Shown in pieces: positions 8,611 to 19,682 of a stretch of DNA of 64,000 bases (positions within the stretch are counted from its first letter, which is position 1; each line of letters begins with the position of its first letter). The notes beneath the pieces were generated by a model, which was not told where the DNA came from, searched no databases, and worked only from the letters and a program-made list of their open reading frames with translations. The stretch covers positions 430,217-494,216 of the forward strand of contig NZ_MDKB01000001.1 in NCBI RefSeq assembly GCF_001715295.1. The letters run 5' to 3'. The DNA comes from Streptomyces griseus (lineage in GTDB: Bacteria; Actinomycetota; Actinomycetes; Streptomycetales; Streptomycetaceae). The position numbers were made by a program, and so were the translations under genes.

Positions 8611-8796
8611 CGGTGGGGACATCGCGAGGGCCCTTTGGTGAGCACTGCCCGTGATGGCTGACTGTCACTCAGACGTTCCTGATGCGGCGTCACCTATTCA
8701 GGATCATCTTGCACGCATGTTGCACAAGGTGGTGAAAGACAGTGATGCTCAATGGAAGGTTACGCAAGGGTGTAACCGCAGTTCAGAGGGCATTTG

Positions 8797-8836
8797 GGGG
8801 TGGCGTGCCCCTTGCCCCCAAGGGCCACGCCACCCC
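8797..8836 (-). terminator. Terminator of the HTH-MurA gene
   Basis: Two 18-bp arms with one mismatch (8797-8814 and 8819-8836) surround CCCC, directly after the leftward gene's stop at 8842. Confidence 0.88.
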
Positions 8837-8841
8837 GCCCG

Positions 8842-10371
8842 TCAGATGTCCCGGAAGATCTCGATCTGCGCCCCCACCGAGTTCAGCCGCTCCGCCAGCT
8901 CCTCGTAACCCCGGTTGATCACGTACACGTTGCGCAGGACGGACGTGCCCTCGGCCGCCATCATGGCCAGCAGTACCACCACCGCCGGACGCAGCGCGGG
9001 CGGGCACATCATCTCGGCGGCGCGCCAGCGGGTCGGGCCCTCGACCAGAACCCTGTGGGGGTCGAGGAGTTGGAGCCGGCCGCCGAGGCGGTTGAGGTCG
9101 GTGAGGTAGATGGCGCGGTTGTCGTAGACCCAGTCGTGGATGAGGGTCTTGCCGTGCGCGGAGGCCGCGATGGCCGCGAAGAACGGCACGTTGTCGATGT
9201 TCAGCCCGGGGAAGGGCATGGGGTGGATCTTGTCGATGGGAGCCTCCAGTTTGGAGGGCCGTACGGTCAGGTCCACCAGGCGGGTGCGGCCGTTGTCGGC
9301 GGCGTACTCGGCCGTACGGTCGCAGTCGAGGCCCATCTCCTCCAGGACCGCCAGCTCGATCTCCAGGAACTCGATCGGGACCCGGCGGATCGTCAGCTCC
9401 GACTCCGTCACCACGGCGGCGGCCAGCAGGCTCATCGCCTCGACCGGGTCCTCGGAGGGGGAGTAGTCGACGTCCGCGTCGATCTCGGGCACACCGTGCA
9501 CGGTGAGGGTCGTCGTTCCGACCCCGTCGACGCGTACGCCGAGCGCCTCCAGGAAGAAGCACAGGTCCTGGACCATGTAGTTGGAGGACGCGTTGCGGAT
9601 GACGGTCGTACCGTCGTGGCGGGCGGCGGCCAGCAGGGCGTTCTCGGTCACGGTGTCGCCGCGCTCGGTCAGGACGATGGGGCGGTCCGGCCTGATCGCC
9701 CCATCCACCTGGGCGTGGTACAGCCCGTCGGTCGCCGCGATGTCGAGCCCGAAGCGGCGCAGCGCGATCATGTGCGGCTCGATCGTCCGCGTACCGAGGT
9801 CGCAGCCGCCCGCGTACGGCAGGGTGAAGCGGTCCACGCGGTGCAGCAGCGGGCCGAGGAACATGATGATGGAACGGGTGCGGCGCGCGGCGTCCGCGTC
9901 GATCGCCTCCAGTTCCAGTTCGGCGGGCGGCAGGATCTCCAGGTCGACGCCGTCGTTGATCCAGCGGGTGCGGACACCGATGGAGTTGAGGACCTCCAGC
10001 AGGCGGAAGACCTCCTCGATGCGGGCCACCCGGCGCAGCACGGTACGGCCCTTGTTGAGCAGGGATCCGCAGAGCAGGGCCACGCACGCGTTCTTGCTCG
10101 TCTTGACGTCGATGGAGCCGGAGAGCCGGCGACCGCCGACCACGCGCAGATGCATGGGACCGGCATAGCCGAGTGACACGATCTCGCTGTCGAGGGCTTC
10201 ACCGATGCGGGCGATCATCTCAAGGCTGATGTTCTGGTTGCCGCGCTCGATGCGGTTGACGGCGCTCTGGCTCGTGGCGAGCGCCTCGGCGAGCTGCGAC
10301 TGTGTCCAGCCCCGATGCTGGCGGGCGTCACGGATGAGCTTGCCGATTCGTACGAGGTAGTCGTCTTCCAT
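8842..10371 (-). CDS. HTH-fused UDP-N-acetylglucosamine 1-carboxyvinyltransferase paralogue
   Basis: 509 residues. Residues 5-58 form an XRE/Cro-type helix-turn-helix (WTQSQLAEALATSQSAVNRI). From about 73 onward is a MurA/EPSP-synthase fold with the KNA substrate motif (K93, N94) and the catalytic-loop cysteine retained in GGCDLG (C190). MurA transfers enolpyruvate to UDP-GlcNAc in peptidoglycan synthesis. Keeping K, N and C suggests that catalysis or ligand binding is possible, with the HTH adding DNA binding. A near-perfect palindrome lies 13 bp upstream of the ATG. The fusion is conserved next to aconitase in Streptomyces by my recollection. Whether it is enzyme, regulator or both is open. 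Confidence 0.9.
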   Translation of the reverse strand: MEDDYLVRIGKLIRDARQHRGWTQSQLAEALATSQSAVNRIERGNQNISLEMIARIGEALDSEIVSLGYAGPMHLRVVGGRRLSGSIDVKTSKNACVALLCGSLLNKGRTVLRRVARIEEVFRLLEVLNSIGVRTRWINDGVDLEILPPAELELEAIDADAARRTRSIIMFLGPLLHRVDRFTLPYAGGCDLGTRTIEPHMIALRRFGLDIAATDGLYHAQVDGAIRPDRPIVLTERGDTVTENALLAAARHDGTTVIRNASSNYMVQDLCFFLEALGVRVDGVGTTTLTVHGVPEIDADVDYSPSEDPVEAMSLLAAAVVTESELTIRRVPIEFLEIELAVLEEMGLDCDRTAEYAADNGRTRLVDLTVRPSKLEAPIDKIHPMPFPGLNIDNVPFFAAIAASAHGKTLIHDWVYDNRAIYLTDLNRLGGRLQLLDPHRVLVEGPTRWRAAEMMCPPALRPAVVVLLAMMAAEGTSVLRNVYVINRGYEELAERLNSVGAQIEIFRDI

Positions 10372-10383
10372 GAGTTGAACGCT

Positions 10384-10399
10384 ATCTCACATATGAGAT
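10384..10399. promoter_or_regulatory. Palindrome upstream of HTH-MurA, autoregulation candidate
   Basis: ATCTCACATATGAGAT has perfect 6-bp arms and only one mismatched pair in 16 bp. It lies just upstream of the start codon, where binding by the encoded HTH domain would block transcription. Confidence 0.4.
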
Positions 10400-10526
10400 G
10401 AAGCGCGCTGCGGGGGTGCGGTGTTCGCGTCGGTGTCGCGTGTCCCGGCCGTGTGGGGCCCGCGTCTCGATGATGGATCCGTGTTGTGGCGCCCGGCGCG
10501 TCGGATGCCGCCGAACGGGTGAGCCG

Positions 10527-10727
10527 TCAGCTGCGACGGCGGCGCCGCGTCGTCCTGCGCCAGCCGAAGGGGCCGGGCAGGTCCATCGACGTGGTGCGCC
10601 GGCCGGTGCTGCTGGTGGTGCGCCTCGGCCCGTTCCGCCCGCCCGTGGTGACGGACCATGAGCGGCGGTTGATGTTCAGCCGGACGCCCGGAAGTATCCG
10701 GAAGCTCTTGCGGAAGGTGAGCGGCAT
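10527..10727 (-). CDS. Small DUF4236 protein
   Basis: 66 residues. The ATG at 10727 is preceded by AGAGGAGGAACCG, a strong ribosome site, while the longer open frame upstream runs through tandem repeats and has none. The N-terminus FRKSFRILPGVRLNINRRS matches DUF4236 proteins (FRKSxxxxPGxRLNxSKSG). The tail is a very basic run of Arg and Thr. No function is known for the family. It sits alone between HTH-MurA and aconitase. Confidence 0.65.
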   Translation of the reverse strand: MPLTFRKSFRILPGVRLNINRRSWSVTTGGRNGPRRTTSSTGRRTTSMDLPGPFGWRRTTRRRRRS

Positions 10728-10743
10728 CGGTTCCTCCTCTGTC

Positions 10744-10799
10744 GCGGACTGCGGACTGCGGACTGCGGACTGCGGACTGCGGACCGCGGGCCGCGTGCT
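10744..10799. repeat. Heptanucleotide tandem repeat (GCGGACT)n
   Basis: Five exact copies of GCGGACT (10744-10778) are followed by three decayed ones (GCGGACC, GCGGGCC, GCGTGCT). The array begins 17 bp upstream of the DUF4236 start codon, within its 5' leader or promoter, so copy-number changes could alter its expression. Confidence 0.9.
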
Positions 10800-11001
10800 G
10801 CAGTGGGGCGTGGTGCCCGTACGGCTACGGATATCCCGTACCCGTCCGCTCATGCCTGACAGTCGCAGGCCGTCCGCGCGCTCGGCCGTCCGGGCTCGGA
10901 CGGCACCCACCGGTCGGCGGCCGCCGGGTGCCGTCGCCGCGTGGGGGCGGCGCGGAACACGGGCGCCCGGGCATGACCGCGGGGCGGCGATGTACTAGAG
11001 T

Positions 11002-11019
11002 TATCTCGACATCGAGATA
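11002..11019. promoter_or_regulatory. 18-bp inverted repeat upstream of aconitase
   Basis: TATCTCGA and TCGAGATA are perfect arms around CA. It resembles MarR-family operators. TamR, a MarR-type regulator reported to control aconitase in S. coelicolor, is the obvious candidate, but the assignment is inference. Confidence 0.55.
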
Positions 11020-11050
11020 TCTGCCGAGGCGCGCCGCAGCCGCCGCGCGG

Positions 11051-13890
<2,840 letters not shown>

Positions 13891-13910
13891 GCGATCTCCG
13901 GCAGCAGAGG

Positions 13911-13947
13911 AAGGGCCGCACCCCTGTAATCAGGGGGTGCGGCCCTT
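13911..13947 (+). terminator. Terminator after acnA
   Basis: AAGGGCCGCACCCCTG pairs with CAGGGGGTGCGGCCCTT (one bulged G) around a TAAT loop, 20 bp after the stop. Confidence 0.88.
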
Positions 13948-13971
13948 CGCTGCAATAGGTTCGAAGGCCTC

Positions 13972-15201
13972 ATGAAGAACAACCTGACCTCGCCGGCGGC
14001 CAAGGCCGGGCACGAGTCCGTACGGCGGCACAACCTGAGCCTCGTGCTGCGCACCGTGCGCGCGGAGGGCGAGGTCACCCGCGCGCGGGTGGCGAGCCTC
14101 GTCGGGCTCACCCGGGCCGCCGTCTCCTCCCTCGTCGAGGAACTCCTCGCACTCGGCTGCCTGAGCGAGTCCGGCAAGACGTCCAGCGGGTCGGCCGGAC
14201 GCCCCGGAACCGTGCTCACCCCGGCCCGCACCGGTCCGGCCGGGCTCGGAGTGGAGATCAACATCGACTACGTGTCGGTGTGCGCCGTGGACCTCACCGG
14301 AACCGACCGGGTCCGGGTGACCGAGCACACCGACCACCGGGGCGTCCCGCCCGCCGAGGTCCTCGCCCACGCCGCCCGGCTGACCAACCGGGTCATCGCC
14401 TCAGCCCGGGAACAGGACCTGCGCGTGGTCGGCGTCGAACTGGCCCTGCCCGGCCTCGTCTCCGGCGGCGTCGTACGGCAGGCCCCGAACCTCGGCTGGA
14501 GCAGGGTCGCGGCCGAGGGCATCTTCGGACAGGCACTCAGCACCCTGCGCCCGGCCGGGCGCGCGCTGGCCGTCGGCTCCGACAACGAGGCCAACCTCGC
14601 CGCCCTGGCCGAGCTGTGGTTCGGCGGGCTGGGCGGCGTACGCACCTTCCTCTACCTGACCGGTGAGATCGGGGTGGGCGGCGCGCTCGTGGTGAACGGC
14701 GAGATGCTGCGCGGCGCCCACGGGTTCGCGGGCGAGATCGGGCACGTCGTCGTCGACCCGCAGGGACCCCTCTGCCGGTGCGGGGCGCGCGGCTGCCTGG
14801 AGCAGTACGCGGGCCGGGCGGCGCTGCTCACGGCCGCGGGCATCGACCCCGGCACGGGGGTGCGGGGGGTCGGCGAGCTGGAGCAGCGGGCGGCGAACGG
14901 CGAGGCGCGGGCCCTGGCGGCGCTGCGGGAGGCGGGGGACCGCCTGGGTGTGGTGCTGGCCGGAGCGGTGAACCTCTTCGATCCGGAGGCCGTCGTCCTG
15001 GGCGGGATCTACCGCAACCTCATGCCGTGGCTGGAGGGCCCGGCGGACGCCCAGCTCACCGTGCGGGTCGTCTCGGGCCGCTGGCACGAGAACGGCAGCA
15101 GGCTGCGCGCCTCCTCCCTCTCCGGCGACGCGGCCCGCGGCGCGGCGGCCAGAGTGGTGCACGATGTCCTGGCGGACCCGGGGGCGTACGCGGTGCGGTG
15201 A
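13972..15201 (+). CDS. ROK-family transcriptional regulator
   Basis: 409 residues. The N-terminal winged HTH (about 20-75) is followed by a ROK domain with the zinc motif CRCGARGCLE (near residues 266-275). The first ATP-phosphate motif, normally DxGxT, reads EINIDYVS, so kinase activity is unlikely and it is probably a sugar-sensing repressor. AAGG precedes the ATG. It stands alone between aconitase and a convergent membrane-protein gene. Its target may be one of the sugar operons further right, but nothing proves this. Confidence 0.88.
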   Translation: MKNNLTSPAAKAGHESVRRHNLSLVLRTVRAEGEVTRARVASLVGLTRAAVSSLVEELLALGCLSESGKTSSGSAGRPGTVLTPARTGPAGLGVEINIDYVSVCAVDLTGTDRVRVTEHTDHRGVPPAEVLAHAARLTNRVIASAREQDLRVVGVELALPGLVSGGVVRQAPNLGWSRVAAEGIFGQALSTLRPAGRALAVGSDNEANLAALAELWFGGLGGVRTFLYLTGEIGVGGALVVNGEMLRGAHGFAGEIGHVVVDPQGPLCRCGARGCLEQYAGRAALLTAAGIDPGTGVRGVGELEQRAANGEARALAALREAGDRLGVVLAGAVNLFDPEAVVLGGIYRNLMPWLEGPADAQLTVRVVSGRWHENGSRLRASSLSGDAARGAAARVVHDVLADPGAYAVR

Positions 15202-15230
15202 CGGCGTTCCCCCGCGCCACGGCCGTCAGC

Positions 15231-15250
15231 AGCCGCCCCCGGGGGCCGCT
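15231..15250. terminator. Palindrome between convergent genes
   Basis: AGCCGCCCCC|GGGGGCCGCT pairs at 9 of 10 positions and lies exactly between the ROK stop and the YihY stop. It could serve both directions, though it has almost no loop. Confidence 0.45.
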
Positions 15251-16329
15251 CAGCCCAGGTTGCGGCGGTCCTCCTCGGTCCACTTGGCGGTGTCGCGCGG
15301 TTCCACGTACGGCTCCTCGGTCTCGGGGTGGCCCCCGTCGATGGCCCGCTGGCGGGCCATCTCCGCGTCGAATTCGAGGCCGAGAAGGATCGCCAGATTG
15401 GTGATCCACAGCCACACCAGGAAGACGATCACGCCGGCGAGAGCCCCGTAGGTCTTGTTGTACGAGGAGAAGTACGCCACGTACAGCGCGAAGCCGGCCG
15501 AGGCGGCCATCCAGAGCAGAAGGGCGAGGAGACTGCCGGGGGTCACCCACGTGAAGCCCCGGCCCCGGGCATTGGGCGCCGCCCAGTAGAGGAGCGCGAT
15601 CATGGCGGTGACGAGAAGGACCAGAACCGGCCACTTCGCGATCGACCAGACCGTCATGGCCGCGTCACCGAGCTCGAGGGCGGAACCGGCCCGCCGGGCC
15701 AGCGGCCCGGTGAACACCACGATCAGGGCGCTGATGGCCGCCAGCACCATCAGGGTCACCGTCAGCCCCAGGCGCAGGGGCAGCACCTTCCACACGGGCC
15801 GCCCTTCGGGCATGTCGTAGACGGCGTTGGAGCAGCGGATGAACGCCGCGATGTACCCGGAGGCCGACCACACCGCCAGCAGCAGACCGACGACGGCCAT
15901 CAGCGATCCCGTGCCCCCGTTGCCCTGCAACTGCTGCACGGCGTCGGAGAGGATGTCCCGGGCCGGGCCGGGAGCGAGGTCCTGGAGGTTGTCCAGCACC
16001 TTCTGGGTGGCGGACTTCCCCGCGACACCGAGCAGCGACACCAGCACGAGCAGGGCCGGGAAGAGCGAGAGCACGCTGTAGTACGTCAGGGCCGCGGCCC
16101 GGTCGCCGAGCTCGTCGTCCGCGAACTCCCGCACGGTGCGTTTCAGTACGGCCCACCACGACCTCCTGGGCATGGCGGTCGGTCCGTCGGGTGCGTTGCG
16201 CTCCACCTCGGGGTCGGGCCCGACGCGGGCCGGCTCCCGGGGGGCGTCGTCCGCGCCGTCTCCGTAGTGGTCGGCGGCGTCCTGGCCGTCGCGGGTGGGG
16301 TGAGCCTGTGATTCCGGTGTTCGCGCCAT
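15250..16329 (-). CDS. YihY/BrkB-family inner-membrane protein
   Basis: 359 residues from the ATG at 16329; the open frame continues upstream to 16593 but that part is arginine/proline-rich shadow sequence. About 50 hydrophilic residues precede the family signature (DRAAALTYYSVLSLFPALL) and about six membrane helices, then an acidic hydrophilic tail. The family was once called ribonuclease BN; that activity is not accepted for YihY, and its role is unknown. No operon partner. Confidence 0.88.
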   Translation of the reverse strand: MARTPESQAHPTRDGQDAADHYGDGADDAPREPARVGPDPEVERNAPDGPTAMPRRSWWAVLKRTVREFADDELGDRAAALTYYSVLSLFPALLVLVSLLGVAGKSATQKVLDNLQDLAPGPARDILSDAVQQLQGNGGTGSLMAVVGLLLAVWSASGYIAAFIRCSNAVYDMPEGRPVWKVLPLRLGLTVTLMVLAAISALIVVFTGPLARRAGSALELGDAAMTVWSIAKWPVLVLLVTAMIALLYWAAPNARGRGFTWVTPGSLLALLLWMAASAGFALYVAYFSSYNKTYGALAGVIVFLVWLWITNLAILLGLEFDAEMARQRAIDGGHPETEEPYVEPRDTAKWTEEDRRNLG

Positions 16330-16448
16330 GGGAGTCCGGTAACCGCCACAGCAGCAGGGAAACCGGTTCGGCCGCGACGGATCCGCTCGGGGCTCCGCGC
16401 GGCACACCGGATCCGGGTGCGGACGGGGTCCGCACCCGGAAGCGGCGA

Positions 16449-17828
16449 TCAGGCCCGGTGGGCCGCGATCAGCTGCTGGTACCAGCGGTAGCTGTCCTTC
16501 GGGGTGCGCTCCAGCGTGTCGTAGTCGACCCGGATGATCCCGAACCGCTTCGCGTAGCCCAGCGCCCACTCGAAGTTGTCCAGCAGCGACCACACGTAGT
16601 AGCCGCGTACGTCGACACCGGCGTCCATGGCCGCACGGAGCGCCGTCAGGTGGGTGCGCAGGTACTCCACCCGGTCCGCGTCGTGCACGGAACCGTCGGC
16701 CTCGACGCTGTCGTGCTCCGCCGAGCCGTTCTCCGTGATGTGCACCGGAGGCAGGGCGTCCCCGTAGGTCTGCTTGAGCGCGGTCAGCAGGTCGGTGAAG
16801 GACTCAGGGACGACCGGCCAGCCCATGGCGGTCTTGCGGACGCCCCGGTACTCGCCCTCCGTGTACCGGTTGTCCGTGGCGACGCGCAGCGCCGGGTCCG
16901 CCTCGCGGTGCGGGGCGGCGGCGACCACGATCGGCCGGTAGTAGTTGATCCCCAGGAAGTCCAGCGGCTGGGAGATCAGCTCGAGGTCGCCCTCACGGCG
17001 GAAGTCCTGGCCGGTGATCAGCTCGCCCCACGTCTCCTCCTCGGTGGCGGGGTAGCGGCCCGCGAGGATCGGCTCCGTCCACACCAGGTTGTGCTGCGTG
17101 TCGGCCCGTACGACGGCGGCGAGGTCGGCGTCCGAATCGCCGGCCGGGACGTTGCGGTCCAGGTTGAGGGTGATGCCCGCCTCCCGGACACCGGCCGCGC
17201 GCAGCGCGCTCATGGCGTGCCCGTGGCCGACCAGCAGGTGGTGCGCCGCGGCGAGCGCGCCGCGCCCCTCCTGGGCGCCCGGCGCGTGCCGGCCCACGGA
17301 GTAGCCGAGGAAGGCGCTGCACCACGGCTCGTTGAGGGTGATCCAGCGCGGCACCCGGTCGCCCAGGTGCTCGGCGACGATCGCCGTGTACTCGCCGAAG
17401 CGCTCGGCCGTCTCCCGTACCCGCCAGCCGCCCTTGTCCTCCAGGGCTTGCGGGAGGTCCCAGTGGTAGAGGGTGGCGGCCGGCTCGATGCCCGCCTCCA
17501 GGAGGGAGTCGACGAGCCGGGAGTAGAAGTCCAGGCCCTTCGGGTTGACCGGCCCGCTGCCCGAGGCCTGGATCCGGGACCAGGCGATCGAGAAGCGGTA
17601 CGACTCCACTCCCAGGTCGCGCAGCAGCGCCACGTCCTCGGGATAGCGGTGGTAGTGGTCGCAGGCCACGTCGCCGGTGTCACCGCCGTCCGTCCGGCCG
17701 GGGGTGTGACTGTAGGTGTCCCAGATGGACGGGCCGCGGCCGTCCTCCTCCGCGGCGCCTTCGATCTGGTACGAGGCCGTGGCCGCGCCGAACACGAAAC
17801 CGGGCGGGAAGACCGGGAAGTCGCTCAT
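16449..17828 (-). CDS. GH1 beta-glucosidase
   Basis: 459 residues, normal for GH1. The acid/base glutamate lies in TLNEP (E167) and the nucleophile in ITENG (E366). No signal peptide, so it acts in the cytosol on imported beta-glucosides such as cellobiose. The ATG at 17828 has AAGGG upstream and starts 8 bp after the permease stop. It is last in the order binding protein, permease, permease, GH1, which matches cebEFG-bglC organisation, and a CebR-like operator precedes the operon. No cebR gene is in the window. Confidence 0.95.
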   Translation of the reverse strand: MSDFPVFPPGFVFGAATASYQIEGAAEEDGRGPSIWDTYSHTPGRTDGGDTGDVACDHYHRYPEDVALLRDLGVESYRFSIAWSRIQASGSGPVNPKGLDFYSRLVDSLLEAGIEPAATLYHWDLPQALEDKGGWRVRETAERFGEYTAIVAEHLGDRVPRWITLNEPWCSAFLGYSVGRHAPGAQEGRGALAAAHHLLVGHGHAMSALRAAGVREAGITLNLDRNVPAGDSDADLAAVVRADTQHNLVWTEPILAGRYPATEEETWGELITGQDFRREGDLELISQPLDFLGINYYRPIVVAAAPHREADPALRVATDNRYTEGEYRGVRKTAMGWPVVPESFTDLLTALKQTYGDALPPVHITENGSAEHDSVEADGSVHDADRVEYLRTHLTALRAAMDAGVDVRGYYVWSLLDNFEWALGYAKRFGIIRVDYDTLERTPKDSYRWYQQLIAAHRA

Positions 17829-17836
17829 GGAAACCC

Positions 17837-18694
17837 TTACTTGACCGAGCCGCCGGTGATCCCGGCGGCGATGTACTTCTGGGACAGGACGAGCAGGACC
17901 GCCGCCGGCACCGCGGAGAGCACGGACGCGGCCATGACCGAGCCCCAGTCGCCGACGTGGGCCCCGATGTACTGGTAGATACCCAGCGTGATCGGCTTGA
18001 CGTCGTCCGTGGTGTTCAGCGTCAGCGCGAACATGAAGTCGCTCCACGCGTACAGGAACGAGAACAGCCCTGCCGTGATGAGGGAGTTGCGGCTCATCGG
18101 CAGCACGACGCGGACGAACGTGCGCACGCGGCCCGCGCCGTCCACCTCGGCCGCCTCGATGACCTCCCGGGGGATCGACACCATGAAGGAGCGCATCAGC
18201 ACGATGGCGAACGGGATGCCCAGCGAGGCGTCCGCCAGCATGAGCCCGAAGTAGGAGTTGACCAGGCCGAGATCGACGTACGCGCTGTACAGGGCGTTCG
18301 CGATCACGATGCCCGGCACCATCTGCGTGATGAGCGTGCCGAACACGATGGTCCTGCTGCCGCGCAGCTTGAACTGCGCGAGCCCGTACGCGGCGGGCGC
18401 GGCGATCACCAGGCAGATGGCCACGGCGCCGAGCGCCACGGCCAGCGAGGTCAGCAGGTTGCCGCCCTGCTCGGTGAAGGCCGACGTGAAGCCGGAGAGG
18501 TCCACGCCCGTCGGGACGGCGCCCACGTCGACGAGGCTCGCGTCCGGCTGCAGGGCGGTGTTGACCATCCAGTAGAGCGGGAACAGCATGACGGCGAGGA
18601 TGACAACGCCGAGGACGGTCGCCCCCCAGCGGCGCTTCGGCCGGTGGACGGCGGCGGGCGCCGGGGCGGCGGGGATCTGGGTGGTGGTCGCCAT
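17837..18694 (-). CDS. Sugar ABC transporter permease (MalG type)
   Basis: 285 residues from ATG at 18694, with about six membrane helices, the docking loop EAAEVDGAGRVRTF, and the MalG-like ending GGSVK. It starts 5 bp after the stop of the partner permease. It forms the importer with that protein and the downstream-encoded GH1 acts on its cargo. An ATPase gene is absent, so a shared one is implied. Confidence 0.93.
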   Translation of the reverse strand: MATTTQIPAAPAPAAVHRPKRRWGATVLGVVILAVMLFPLYWMVNTALQPDASLVDVGAVPTGVDLSGFTSAFTEQGGNLLTSLAVALGAVAICLVIAAPAAYGLAQFKLRGSRTIVFGTLITQMVPGIVIANALYSAYVDLGLVNSYFGLMLADASLGIPFAIVLMRSFMVSIPREVIEAAEVDGAGRVRTFVRVVLPMSRNSLITAGLFSFLYAWSDFMFALTLNTTDDVKPITLGIYQYIGAHVGDWGSVMAASVLSAVPAAVLLVLSQKYIAAGITGGSVK

Positions 18695-18699
18695 GCCGG

Positions 18700-19671
18700 T
18701 CACTTCCCCTCGTTGCGGTTGACCCGCAGGTAGAACACCGCGAAGACGGCGGAGATCAGGATCAGGATGTTGCCGACCACGGCACCGGCCCCGAAGTCCA
18801 TCTGCACGAAGGAGTTCTGGTAGGTGAGCGTGCCGAGCGTCTGCGTGGAGTCGGCGGGACCGCCGTCGGTCAGCGCGAGGACCAGGTCGAGGATCTTGAC
18901 CGTCGACATGAAACCGAGCACCAGCACCACGGTGATGACGGGCTTGAGCATCGGCAGGGTGACCGAGCGGAACGTGCGCCAGGCCGAGGCGCCGTCGAGC
19001 GAGGCCGCCTCGCCCAGTTCCTTGGGGACCTCCTGGAGGCCGCCGTAGAGGATCACCATGTTGAACGGGATGCCGATCCAGATGTTCACCAGGATCACCG
19101 AGATCAGCGCCATGCTCGTGCTCGTCAGCCACGGCGTGTCGCCGGGCAGTCCGAGGGTGCCGAGGAAGGAGTTGAGGACGCCGGTGTCCTGGTCGAAGAT
19201 GCGCCGCCAGACGATGCCGGAGACGACCATGGGGACCAGCCACGGCAGGAGGATCAGCGAGCGCAGGATCCCGTTCAGCGGGAAGCGGCGCGTGAAGAAG
19301 ACGGCCAGGGCCAGGCCGATGCAGAACTGGCCGACGAGCGATCCGACGGTGAAGAGGATCGTCTGCCAGAGCGCCTTGCCGAAGAGCCCGTCGCCGAAGA
19401 CGTTGCTCCAGTTGTCCGTGCCGTTGAACGGCGCCTCGCCGGTGAAGAAGGTGGACGGCGAGTAGTCCTGGAAGCTCATCACGATGTTGCGGACGAGCGG
19501 GTAGCCGAAGAACAGCGCCATGAAGATCACGGCGGGGGCGATGAACCCCCACTGGGCGAACTGCCTGCGGCGCCGGGCACGCAGGGGGCTCACGGGCTTC
19601 CCGGTCGCGGCCGCGCCGGTGGCCTGCGGGTCGGCCGGCGGCGCGGCGGCCGAGGCTGTGGTGGATGACAT
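18700..19671 (-). CDS. Sugar ABC transporter permease (MalF type)
   Basis: 323 residues with a cytosolic Ala/Pro-rich N-terminus ending RARRRRQF, about six membrane helices, and the docking loop EAASLDGASAWRTF. It follows the binding-protein gene by 11 bp. MalF-type permeases contact the periplasmic-side binding protein. Confidence 0.93.
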   Translation of the reverse strand: MSSTTASAAAPPADPQATGAAATGKPVSPLRARRRRQFAQWGFIAPAVIFMALFFGYPLVRNIVMSFQDYSPSTFFTGEAPFNGTDNWSNVFGDGLFGKALWQTILFTVGSLVGQFCIGLALAVFFTRRFPLNGILRSLILLPWLVPMVVSGIVWRRIFDQDTGVLNSFLGTLGLPGDTPWLTSTSMALISVILVNIWIGIPFNMVILYGGLQEVPKELGEAASLDGASAWRTFRSVTLPMLKPVITVVLVLGFMSTVKILDLVLALTDGGPADSTQTLGTLTYQNSFVQMDFGAGAVVGNILILISAVFAVFYLRVNRNEGK

Positions 19672-19682
19672 GGTTCGTTACC

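Larger units (their letters stand above)
7878..8640 (-). mobile_element. IS5-family insertion sequence remnants
   Basis: One end is visible at CTAG (7878-7881) followed by TGCCGTCCCCCTGCGG. CTAG/YTAR targets are used by IS5 subgroups. Leftward-encoded transposase pieces are scrambled: a DDE-domain core near 8610-8380, then a short N-terminal-like piece (SDMTNAQW, about 8190-8165) that should precede the core. At least two damaged copies are therefore fused or nested. No matching right end was found before 8700. The rest of the interval has no recognisable gene. Confidence 0.75.

Noticed and set aside
10744..10799. CRISPR-like array
   Set aside because: The repeat unit is 7 bp with no spacers and there are no cas genes in the window.
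10486..10998. A rightward frame running through the heptanucleotide repeat
   Set aside because: It lies opposite the DUF4236 gene, and its repeated residues come simply from the 7-bp repeat.
13952..13966. GGTTCGAAGG resembling a tRNA T-loop
   Set aside because: No acceptor or anticodon stems can be formed around it.
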